In this document: in pieces, positions 8,901 through 15,322 of the stretch
Position numbering within the stretch: position 1 is the stretch's first letter
How the letters are laid out: each line of letters begins with the position of its first letter
Source: JAHQVK01 sp036788295
GTDB lineage: Bacteria > Myxococcota > Kuafuiibacteriia > Kuafuiibacteriales > Kuafuiibacteriaceae
NCBI GenBank assembly: GCA_036788295.1
Contig: DAIQNR010000004.1
Location: 71,294 to 135,293 of the forward strand
Reading direction: 5' to 3'
DNA length: 64,000 bases
Notes under the pieces: generated by a model
Seen by the model: the letters and a program-made list of their open reading frames with translations, nothing else
Told to the model about the DNA's origin: nothing
The model's database searches: none
Position numbers and translations under genes: made by a program

Positions 8901-9542
8901 CTGGCGACGGGTCTCGAGCTGCTTGATGAGGTGGTTCCAAACCGGCGTGTTCGGGTCGACCCGGCGAGCCGCCGACCCCTCGCTCGCCCAGGCCGCGAGG
9001 TCCCCGGGGGTCGCCGACGCGAGGCGGAGCTTGGTCGGCTTGGGGCCCCCCTGCACGGCGGCCCGGAGGACGGCGTGGCACTCCGATATCGCCTCGGTCA
9101 GGATCTCCTTTTCGGCCGCAATCTTGCCGGGATTGCGCTCTGCGACCCTCTCGAGCTGGTCGAGCACCGCCGAGAACGCAGCGGGGCGCCGGACCGCATC
9201 CAGCGGGCGACCTCCGCCGCTCACCAGGATGCGGTGGAGGACATCGCCGAGCTCGCCGGGGAGCTCGCGGTCGATGGACCACGCCGAGTGCAGGGGCTCG
9301 GCTCCGAGCGCCGCCACCCGCCACCAATCGAGCACCGCGCCGAGCCGAGGGTGGGTGCCGACGACGGCCACCGCCGCGGCGTTGAACCAAGCCAGCGCGC
9401 GGCGCCGGTCCTCATCCGGGTCCTCGCCCTCCCAGGCGAGGCGGTGCACCGCGCCCGCCGTCGCCTCCAGCGTACGAAGGGCGGACTGGGCGTCGGCGGG
9501 GCGCTCGCTCACGTCGGTCAGCCCTTCCTGTACCTCGTGCAT
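5925..9542 (-). CDS. Large coiled-coil McrB-like AAA+ ATPase/GTPase
   Basis: 1205 aa using the ATG at 9542, which has a GAGGGAGA Shine-Dalgarno; a 40-residue longer form lacks support. Residues 1-~880 are mostly charged helices with long Ala/Glu/Arg coiled coils (e.g. AELDAELAAKETALVTVAQR). The AAA+ module begins near residue 880: Walker A GLPGVGKST (~903-911), a Walker B-like VLVEELNLA (~985), and a sensor segment LATINVDDTVERLSPRFLSRA where McrB GTPases carry an MNxxDR signature. The C-terminus ends in a charged tail. With the overlapping downstream nuclease gene this forms an McrBC-like pair. In the family the motor hexamerises and drives the McrC nuclease. The very long N-terminal region replaces the compact modified-DNA reader of E. 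coli McrB, recalling coiled-coil McrBC relatives. Confidence 0.82.
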   Translation of the reverse strand: MHEVQEGLTDVSERPADAQSALRTLEATAGAVHRLAWEGEDPDEDRRRALAWFNAAAVAVVGTHPRLGAVLDWWRVAALGAEPLHSAWSIDRELPGELGDVLHRILVSGGGRPLDAVRRPAAFSAVLDQLERVAERNPGKIAAEKEILTEAISECHAVLRAAVQGGPKPTKLRLASATPGDLAAWASEGSAARRVDPNTPVWNHLIKQLETRRQLVQRALALWPGSERPAPELPAAWKKSVDDHCEAGRDLAKALVEDALPEPSYRPILAPGTLLAKTLAKPPEGRQRVAFVLTREAAASAGREPPEWAAVIADRVQNLADRLDGRLAEYEGEAAEDLGAAQQALDRLELAEAENWIEQADRDHEAATQGADLVRIKERAEFRAAELSKLGFVAPAPGPDLHAWAEAVDARWREARAPLREAVEHVLQRALRVPSGAEAVVEAAEEAQRALQRNELAEVAQLLHGARRELEACLDQERERLGPELWALAERIDALPEAGALTLAIERAASRRAAGLASERLVDELAQLAEILASGAPAATVAVEAKGGARRLAYVLAGIEAPGTAAVTEAGPAGLRLTPGAPDDASHHLSAWGELWSNNHLRADALGPVFRRTGSAVEGPFRLLPTGLAPEEPAFAVARLPIADFERLFGRIIADETRSLVPDPPTLEDLVAAGASVHDRLDDVTAAAWLARQLEQTPSPESLRRFLADDQAPQFPPSVYAIRASRLRALLPRAEALDDARRQAVAAWLETKDGEAARSEAAARWVADQLDRHEAEVRARRAELDAELAAKETALVTVAQRVAEEEKRLGAEIERLESELAAARSALEDEKVRLLAQLGAFGGAERPRGGGAREAARAPIRARPFRPGEPPALEELITAVAGSTWDRTAVANLVLSLGTGRWTLLAGLPGVGKSTFVRSVLSRLGHGPGSDRYLELVVRRDWQDDAALFGFWHPTEHRWTASSEGFVEHLLRARDGEADGGLWPVLVEELNLASPEYYLARMLSAFEAAAPTVRLYDPELDPDNAERYPWSFSVPPSVRMLATINVDDTVERLSPRFLSRASVLWMEPSADAPLWRAEDDNLGLSVPWSALAPITEAAALGGITEVVKFLQEARVPGAPTARTRRAMERYLGAADGVLDRTEAEDLQVLQRVLPPLRGVGPRWRTLLDQLGALFEERGWRRSAARTKELRVRGEELGDWYDFFHT

Positions 9543-9752
9543 GGGCGGTCTCCCTCGGCGGCGCGCTGGCCATCGGGCAGAGAATGGAGCTATCCCGTTC
9601 GCAAAGGGTCGTCCAGTCGGCTCCGGACGTCGCCACCTGGCGCCGTTCGCCCACATAGGCAATAACCCTTAATTTCATGGCCGCGCATCAACGCGCCGCG
9701 GACGAAGGTCGGGTCGGGGGGAGGCTTGTCTGCCCGCGTCGGTCGTGCCGAA

Positions 9753-10223
9753 ATGACGCAAATGGTGGGCCGATTGCCGCTCCTCGTCGCCCTCGCCGGC
9801 GCCGCCTGCGGAGACATCGGGGTGCTGGCGCTCGACGTGCAGTTCCCCAATGAGGACGCAGAGGCGCGCACCCGTGCCCTCCGGGTGGTCGTTCGGGAAC
9901 CGCCTCCGAATGGTGCACGGGGCTGCGCTTCGCTGTGGACCGACCCTCCCGCGGGCCTTCGTCAATCCGAAGGGACGGTGCGCTTCCCGAACCGGAACGA
10001 CGCGCTCGCCGCCCCGGTGAGCATCGCGTACGACATCTTGACCGTGCTCGTGTACGCCCACCCCGGGGTGATCACCGAGATGCGGGAGAACCCGAGCACC
10101 GGAGAAATGCAGCCTCGATTGCGGGTCACCGGCGACCCGCTGGTCGGCGGCTGCGTCGATGTCCCGATTGAGGACAGCACCGTGACCACGGCGGTCTCCG
10201 TCCCCCTGTTTCCCGCGCCGTAG
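9753..10223 (+). CDS. Small probable lipoprotein, unknown function
   Basis: 156 aa from the ATG at 9753; a TTG 27 nt upstream is possible but would bury the signal. The N-terminus is a short hydrophobic stretch ending LVALAGAACGD, consistent with an export signal and perhaps lipidation at the Cys, although the lipobox is imperfect. The remainder is soluble and beta-rich, with two further cysteines (GARGCASLW, GGCVDVP). No known domain is recognised. It begins a three-gene co-oriented group of envelope proteins (9753-11773) and is divergent from the McrB-like gene across 210 nt, where an AT-richer patch around 9655-9680 could hold a promoter. Confidence 0.6.
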   Translation: MTQMVGRLPLLVALAGAACGDIGVLALDVQFPNEDAEARTRALRVVVREPPPNGARGCASLWTDPPAGLRQSEGTVRFPNRNDALAAPVSIAYDILTVLVYAHPGVITEMRENPSTGEMQPRLRVTGDPLVGGCVDVPIEDSTVTTAVSVPLFPAP

Positions 10224-10253
10224 AGCACCGTCCGGATCGGATAGGGTCGCCTC

Positions 10254-11396
10254 GTGCTCTGCCTCCTCCTCGCCGCGGCCGGCGCCGGACCGGCACTGTG
10301 GCTCGGGCTCGAACGAGGGCCGATTCCACCGGCCGCCGCCGAGCGGGCCGAGCGGGCGCTGGTCGAAGCGCTCGATCTGCAGGAGCAGCTGACCGATCCC
10401 TCCGGCCGTCCGCTCGGCGCCGAGGGGCGAAAGCGGGTCGAGGCGCAGGTCGCCGCGCTTCGGGACGCCGGCGTCGATGCGTTCCTGCGGTTCGACGCCG
10501 CTGGGGCTCGGCGGGCCTTCGCTGCGGCCCGGGAGCGGTTCGTCACCGAGCTCGGCGGCGAGGGGCCGCTCGCGCTGTACGCGGACATTCTCCTCGCCGA
10601 AGCCGAGGCGGCCCTGCAGCGCGAAGAGCGCGGCCTCGCCACCCAGCTCCTCCTTTCGCTGCTTCCCTTTGGGCCCGTTGCCGGCCCCTCACCGGAGCGA
10701 GCGCCGGCCGAGCTACTGGCCGCTTGGCGCCGGCTCGAGCCCGGTCCAAGCGGATTCGTTCACGCCCGCTGCGCCCCGCGCTGCGAGCTGTGGCTCGACG
10801 GCGAGCCGGCGGGAACGAGCGACGAGCGAGGGCGGCGGCTGGGCCCGCTCATCCCCGGGGAGCACCTCCTCACCGCGCGCTGGCCCGGCGCACGCTGGTC
10901 CGGCGCCGCGCCGGTGCCCCCAGGAGCGACCACCGATCTCGACTTGCGGGCCCCCCCCGAGACCGAGGCGGCGCGCGACGCGGTCCACCGGTTCGCCGTG
11001 GGCCTCGCCGCGTCCACTCCCGAAGCGGCGCCTTCGCTCGGCGCCCGCGAAGCTTCGGGCTACTTCGCGGTGGTGCGACCCGGACCGAAGCTCGTGCTCG
11101 GAGTGGTGGACAAAGACGGCTACCCGATCGGCGCCGCGCCGGGGCCGGTCACCGAGGACAAACTTCTGCTCGCCGAACTCATCCGCAGGGCCACCGTCTT
11201 TCCCGACCCAGGAGCGTGGAAGCTGGCGCCGGATCGGTTCGAACCGCGACGGGAGCAAGAAGAACCGGGGCCGGGCTGGCCGTGGTGGGTGTGGGGAGCC
11301 GTTGGCGCCCTGGTCGCCGGGGGCGTGGTCGCCGGGGTCGCGGCGGCCACCGCGACCCCGGAAGGGGTCACGACCGTACGGGTGGAGTTCAGGTGA
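10254..11396 (+). CDS. Exported PEGA-like protein with C-terminal membrane anchor
   Basis: 380 aa from GTG at 10254. An N-terminal hydrophobic run (LCLLLAAAGAG) suggests export. Residues ~20-160 are helical and TPR-like. Residues ~165-225 resemble a PEGA fold with two close cysteines (HARCAPRCELWLDGEPAG, then LIPGEHLLTARWPG). A hydrophobic helix near the C-terminus (WPWWVWGAVGALVAGGVV) is followed by a short tail, so the protein is probably anchored with the bulk outside the cytoplasm. Its stop overlaps the next lipoprotein start (GTGA), indicating coupling. This TPR-PEGA-TM architecture recurs in myxobacteria, often near Ser/Thr kinases, but its function is not established. Confidence 0.7.
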   Translation: MLCLLLAAAGAGPALWLGLERGPIPPAAAERAERALVEALDLQEQLTDPSGRPLGAEGRKRVEAQVAALRDAGVDAFLRFDAAGARRAFAAARERFVTELGGEGPLALYADILLAEAEAALQREERGLATQLLLSLLPFGPVAGPSPERAPAELLAAWRRLEPGPSGFVHARCAPRCELWLDGEPAGTSDERGRRLGPLIPGEHLLTARWPGARWSGAAPVPPGATTDLDLRAPPETEAARDAVHRFAVGLAASTPEAAPSLGAREASGYFAVVRPGPKLVLGVVDKDGYPIGAAPGPVTEDKLLLAELIRRATVFPDPGAWKLAPDRFEPRREQEEPGPGWPWWVWGAVGALVAGGVVAGVAAATATPEGVTTVRVEFR

Positions 11397-11773
11397 GCGT
11401 TCGCCGCAGGACAGGTTGCGTACTCGCTTGCCTCGTCGCCTGCGGAGGGCGGCCGGAGCTCCGGGTGGTGATTCGGGACGGCCCGATGCACGAGCGCGCG
11501 GATTTGTCTCGGATGGATCTGGTGCTGCTTCGGTGCGAGGCCGAACCGCAGACCGTCGATCTGCCCACCGATGACCCGCCCGCCCTCGACCTGGCGCTTC
11601 CGCCCGGGGGGCGTTTCGCGGTGTGGGTCAGGGGGTACGCGGAGCCCGGGGCGGGTAGCCGCGCGGTCAGCGAAGCGTGCGGACCGTGGATGGCGTTCGA
11701 GCCTGGGCTCGTCTTGAACCTTCGGCTGGGGCCGGTCGAGGGTTTTTGCCCGCCGCCCCCGGACTGCCCCTGA
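11393..11773 (+). CDS. Small lipoprotein, unknown function
   Basis: 126 aa. Starts at a GTG overlapping the previous stop by 4 nt. The N-terminus has an Arg-rich n-region, then a short core ending LACLVACGG; LVAC is a good lipobox, so processing by Lsp at the Cys is expected. The mature part (~108 aa) is beta-rich with a Cys-containing C-terminus (ACGPWMAF, EGFCPPPPDCP). No known domain is recognised. It ends only 3 nt before the convergent desaturase stop. Third gene of the 9753-11773 envelope group. Confidence 0.65.
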   Translation: MSVRRRTGCVLACLVACGGRPELRVVIRDGPMHERADLSRMDLVLLRCEAEPQTVDLPTDDPPALDLALPPGGRFAVWVRGYAEPGAGSRAVSEACGPWMAFEPGLVLNLRLGPVEGFCPPPPDCP

Positions 11774-11776
11774 GAC

Positions 11777-12703
11777 TCAGCCCTCCTGGGGCTGGGGATC
11801 GGGCAGCGCGCCGTTCGTCGGGGCCTTGGTCTCGAGCGCGGAGCCGATGGCGGCGCTGCGCTTCATCCGGCCCTCGAGCACCCAGCGCGGGGGCGTTCGG
11901 AGGTCCCAGACCACCCCGAGCTTCTCGAGGACCCGAAGCACGGCGTAGCTGACGTCGATCTCCCACCAGAAGAAGCCCTGGTTGGCAGCGGAAGGATAGA
12001 AATGGTGGTTGTTGTGCCACCCTTCTCCGAGCGTGAGCAGCGCGAGCCAGAAGTTGTTTCGGGAGGTGTCGCTGGTCCGGTAGCGCCGGCTCCCGAGCAC
12101 ATGGGCGAGCGAGTTGATGACGAAGGTCCCGTGCCAAGTAAGCAGGGTGCTGAAGAAGAAGCCCCAAAACAGCCAGTCCCATCCGCCGATGAGCAGCAGG
12201 CCGACCGCCATCGTCGTCGGCGGCACCAGCCACCACTCGTGGATCCAGAGGATCTCGGGATACTTCGAAAAGGCCTTGAGTTGGCGCTCCGACGTGGCCG
12301 CGTAGTCGGGGACGAGCATCCACACCATGTGGGACCAGAAAAACCCCCGTTTGGGGCTATGGATGTCGCGCTCCGTGTCCGAGAACCGGTGGTGGTCCAC
12401 GTGGTGGCCCGACCACCACAGCACCCCGCGCTGCGCCGCCGCGGAGCCGAGCCACGCGAGCACGAACTGAAACACCCGGCCGGTCTTGAACGCGCGGTGC
12501 GAAAAATAGCGATGAAACCCGGCGGTGATCCCGAACATCCGGACCGAGTAGGTCACGAGCACGAGCAGAGCCATCGACCAGGTGAGGTCGAACACGAACA
12601 GGCCGCCAATCGGGATGATGTGCATGACGATGAAGGCGACCGAGTCCCGGTACCACGGGCGCTCGGGTTGAACGGATGAACCGGGTTCGGCGGCGATGCT
12701 CAT
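11777..12703 (-). CDS. Acyl-CoA / fatty-acid desaturase (delta-9 type)
   Basis: 308 aa, normal size for bacterial membrane fatty-acid desaturases. All three histidine clusters of the di-iron site are present: HRYFSH, HHVDHH and NNHHF. At least four hydrophobic segments flank them (e.g. LFVFDLTWSMALLVLVTYSV). The enzyme inserts a cis double bond into acyl chains using O2 and reduced electron carriers, adjusting membrane fluidity. The C-terminal ~40 residues are hydrophilic and unlike the core. ATG at 12703. It is transcribed away from tRNA-Glu across a 176-nt intergenic region; no partner ferredoxin or reductase gene is adjacent. Confidence 0.92.
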   Translation of the reverse strand: MSIAAEPGSSVQPERPWYRDSVAFIVMHIIPIGGLFVFDLTWSMALLVLVTYSVRMFGITAGFHRYFSHRAFKTGRVFQFVLAWLGSAAAQRGVLWWSGHHVDHHRFSDTERDIHSPKRGFFWSHMVWMLVPDYAATSERQLKAFSKYPEILWIHEWWLVPPTTMAVGLLLIGGWDWLFWGFFFSTLLTWHGTFVINSLAHVLGSRRYRTSDTSRNNFWLALLTLGEGWHNNHHFYPSAANQGFFWWEIDVSYAVLRVLEKLGVVWDLRTPPRWVLEGRMKRSAAIGSALETKAPTNGALPDPQPQEG

Positions 12704-12838
12704 GCGGCCATCGTAGGACGCGCTGCGTCGGGCCGGGGTCCCATCCCGAGAACGGTACGGTCACGAATTCCGTTCGCAGGGACGTTTCGGCCGCTTTCGG
12801 TCGCCTCCGTGTCAGCGTCCGAACATGACGCGCGGGCC

Positions 12839-12867
12839 TTGACACCGCCGCCCGCGTTTCGCAGAAC
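12839..12867 (+). promoter_or_regulatory. Probable sigma-70-type promoter of tRNA-Glu
   Basis: A perfect -35 box TTGACA lies at 12839-12844. With a 17-nt spacer the -10 position is CAGAAC (12862-12867), which matches the consensus at only three positions. The predicted start of transcription is a few nt before the tRNA 5' end at 12880. The position supports the call; the weak -10 box limits it. Confidence 0.5.
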
Positions 12868-12879
12868 CGCCGGCGTCGG

Positions 12880-12952
12880 GTCCCCATCGTCTAGTTGGCC
12901 CAGGACTCCGGCTTTTCACGCCGGCAACAGGGGTTCAAATCCCCTTGGGGAC
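12880..12952 (+). tRNA. tRNA-Glu (anticodon TTC)
   Basis: Cloverleaf folds by eye. The acceptor stem pairs GTCCCCA with TGGGGAC. The D arm contains TCTAGTTGG, the anticodon stem is CCGGC/GCCGG around the loop TTTTCAC (anticodon TTC), and the T arm is CAGGGGTTCAAATCCCCT. It closely resembles E. coli tRNA-Glu. The discriminator base is probably A at 12953. CCA is not encoded, so it must be added after transcription. Confidence 0.96.
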
Positions 12953-13034
12953 AATCGATCGACCGGCGCGGCGGGCCCAAGAGCCGCTCCGCTTGGCCGG
13001 GCTGTGCGCTGAACACTGGCTTCGAGCCGGCGGC

Positions 13035-15173
13035 TCAGCCGGCCGGGGCCGCTTCGGCGGCTGGGCTTCGGGCGGCGGCGATTTTGGCTCTCGCCTCTGG
13101 GGTGAGCGCTGCGGCCACGACCTCGGCGAGGTCGAGCACCTGCACCTCCTCCTCCTTGCCGTGGTGCTTCAGCCCGTCGCCGATCATCGTCTTGCAGAAC
13201 GGGCAGCCGACGGCGACCGCGGCCGCGCCGGTGGCGAGGGCCTGCTCGGTGCGCTTCACGTTCACCCGGGTGTGGCCCTCCTCCTCTTCTTTCCACATCT
13301 GGGCCCCACCCGCTCCGCAGCACAGGGACTTCTTGCCGTGGTCCTCCATCTCGAGGACCTGCAGGTGCTTCACCCCGGCGAGGGACCGACGCGGGGCCTC
13401 GAGCTCATCGTTCCAACGGCCGAGAAAACACGGGTCGTGAAAGGCGACGTTCTCGAGCGCGCCTTTTCCGAGGTCGAGCCGGCCTTCGTCGAGCAGCTTC
13501 GCGATGAGCTGCGAGTGGTGGAGCACATCGTAGTTCCCGCCGAAGGCGGGGTACTCGTTCTTCAGGGTGTTGAAGCAGTGCGGACAGGCGGTGACGACCT
13601 TCTTCACCCCCATCTCGTTGAGGGTGGCGACGTTGGCCTGCGCGAGGCTGTCGAACAGGTACTCGTTGCCCGCCCGCCGGGCCGGGTCACCCGAGCACTG
13701 CTCGCCCTTGCCGAGGATGGCGTAGGTGACCCCTGCGGCGTCGAGGATGTCGGCGAACGCCTTCACCGTCTTTTGGGCGGAGTCGTCGTAGCTGCCGGCG
13801 CAGCCCACCCAAAACAGGTACTCGTACCGTTGTGCGTCCTCGGTCCCCCCCCAGAACTTGAGCCCGAGCGGCGTGGCCCAGTCCCCGCGCTGGTCGGCGC
13901 CGATGCCCCAAGGGTTCGAATTGCGCTCGATGTTCGTGAAGGTGGCGGTCAGCTCCGCCGACACCGCGCCTTCGGTCAGGGTGAGGTACCGGCGAAGGTC
14001 CATGATCGCGTCCACATGGTCGATGAGGACCGGGCACGCCTCGACGCAGGCCCCACAGTTGGTGCAGCCCCACAACACCTCGCGCGAGGTCTGCCGGTAC
14101 TTGGTTCGCTCCTCTTCGGTCTCGGCGATGAGCGCGAGGGAGGGTTCGAAGTCGGCTGGGGCCGGCTTCACCTCGAAGTACCCCCGCTTGGCGAGCAGCT
14201 CGTCCCCGTTGGCGTAGAGGTTCCCTCGGATGTCGTGGATGAGCTGCTGAGGGTTCAGGGCTTTTCCGGTCCGGGTCGCGGGGCACTGCTGATTGCATCG
14301 GCCGCACTCGGTGCAGGCGTAGGTGTCGAGCAGCGCCTTCCACGAGAACTGGTGGACCATGCCCACCCCGAAGCTGGTGGCGTTCTCGTCTTCGAGGTCG
14401 AGCCGGTCGAGCGCTGCCTTGTGCTTCTCCCGTTTGTGGAGGAAGATGTTCGGGATCGCCCCGAGAAGATGGATGTGCTTGCTCTTCGGAATGACGTTGA
14501 GGAACGCGAGCAGAACCACCGCGTGCGCCCACCAGAACACCTCGCTGATGACATAGGCCGCGCTCGGCTCGACCCCGCTCACCGCAGCGCCGACGGCGCT
14601 CGAGACGGTCAGGCTGCCCGCGTGGTCGAGCAGGATGCCGTCGGCGCCAGCCTGGATGCCAAAGCCCATCGCCCCGAAGTAGGTGATCATCACCAGCGCG
14701 ATGAGGGTGAGAATCAAGAACCCTTCCCGGCTGGCGTGGTGGATGTGGCTCGGCTTCACCACCGCGCGGCGGTACACCGCGGCGACCACCGCGAAGAGCA
14801 CGATGAAGGCCATGATGTCCTCACCGGCCAGGATCGCGTGGTAGGCCGGCGTGGGGAGGAACGCGCCGAAGCTGAACCGAGGAAATGCCCCACGGACCAG
14901 AAACTCGAGGTGCCCGACGCTGATGATGAGAAAGCCCCAGAAGAAGATGACGTGGTTCCAGCCGAAGGTCTCTCGGACCACCCTCCGCTGAAAGAAGACC
15001 AAGTAGATCACCGCACCGATGCGGTCTGGAATATCTCGGAGGGCAACGGCGCGGGAGCGGGGCCCGCCGAGCGCGAGCAAGCGGAACATGCGCCACACCG
15101 AGTGGACGAACAGCCCCATCATGCCGAGGAAGAACAGGCCGAACAGGATGGGCTTCAGGTAGGCCTCGTACAT
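13035..15173 (-). CDS. NarI/HdrD-like Fe-S membrane oxidoreductase (ETF:quinone oxidoreductase type)
   Basis: 712 aa using the ATG at 15173; the open frame extends further upstream but that part has no homology-like features. The first ~260 residues carry five hydrophobic helices (e.g. ILFGLFFLGMMGLFVHSV) with spaced histidines, as in NarI-like cytochrome b subunits. Two [4Fe-4S] motifs follow, CTECGRCNQQCP and CTNCGACVEACP. Two CCG-type domains come next, the first with CSGDPARR and ACPHC, the second with CCGAGG and GCPFC. This single-chain architecture matches FadF/EMO proteins, which pass electrons from electron-transfer flavoprotein to (mena)quinone during fatty-acid oxidation. No etfAB or acyl-CoA dehydrogenase genes are adjacent. 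Substrate assignment is by family. Confidence 0.85.
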   Translation of the reverse strand: MYEAYLKPILFGLFFLGMMGLFVHSVWRMFRLLALGGPRSRAVALRDIPDRIGAVIYLVFFQRRVVRETFGWNHVIFFWGFLIISVGHLEFLVRGAFPRFSFGAFLPTPAYHAILAGEDIMAFIVLFAVVAAVYRRAVVKPSHIHHASREGFLILTLIALVMITYFGAMGFGIQAGADGILLDHAGSLTVSSAVGAAVSGVEPSAAYVISEVFWWAHAVVLLAFLNVIPKSKHIHLLGAIPNIFLHKREKHKAALDRLDLEDENATSFGVGMVHQFSWKALLDTYACTECGRCNQQCPATRTGKALNPQQLIHDIRGNLYANGDELLAKRGYFEVKPAPADFEPSLALIAETEEERTKYRQTSREVLWGCTNCGACVEACPVLIDHVDAIMDLRRYLTLTEGAVSAELTATFTNIERNSNPWGIGADQRGDWATPLGLKFWGGTEDAQRYEYLFWVGCAGSYDDSAQKTVKAFADILDAAGVTYAILGKGEQCSGDPARRAGNEYLFDSLAQANVATLNEMGVKKVVTACPHCFNTLKNEYPAFGGNYDVLHHSQLIAKLLDEGRLDLGKGALENVAFHDPCFLGRWNDELEAPRRSLAGVKHLQVLEMEDHGKKSLCCGAGGAQMWKEEEEGHTRVNVKRTEQALATGAAAVAVGCPFCKTMIGDGLKHHGKEEEVQVLDLAEVVAAALTPEARAKIAAARSPAAEAAPAG

Positions 15174-15322
15174 CGGGATCGGGAGTGCCGCATTCCGTGG
15201 ACCGCAGCAAGGTCCTTCACCATCGGAGCCGCCCAAACCGTCAACGGGCGCGGGCCACACCGAAAAGTCGGCGCGCATCGGCAACGCTGGCCCCGGCGAG
15301 CGAGCCGAGGCATGGTGTCGGG

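Noticed and set aside
6636..9665. 1009-codon plus-strand frame through the McrB-like gene
   Set aside because: Shadow of the coiled-coil gene; composition is Arg/Gly/Pro-rich with no motif, and the minus-strand frame has Walker A and sensor motifs.
9412..9678. Minus-strand frame starting MKLRVIAYVGERR upstream of the McrB-like gene
   Set aside because: The first residues look protein-like but the rest is Arg/Pro/Gly-rich and overlaps the start of the McrB-like gene in another frame.
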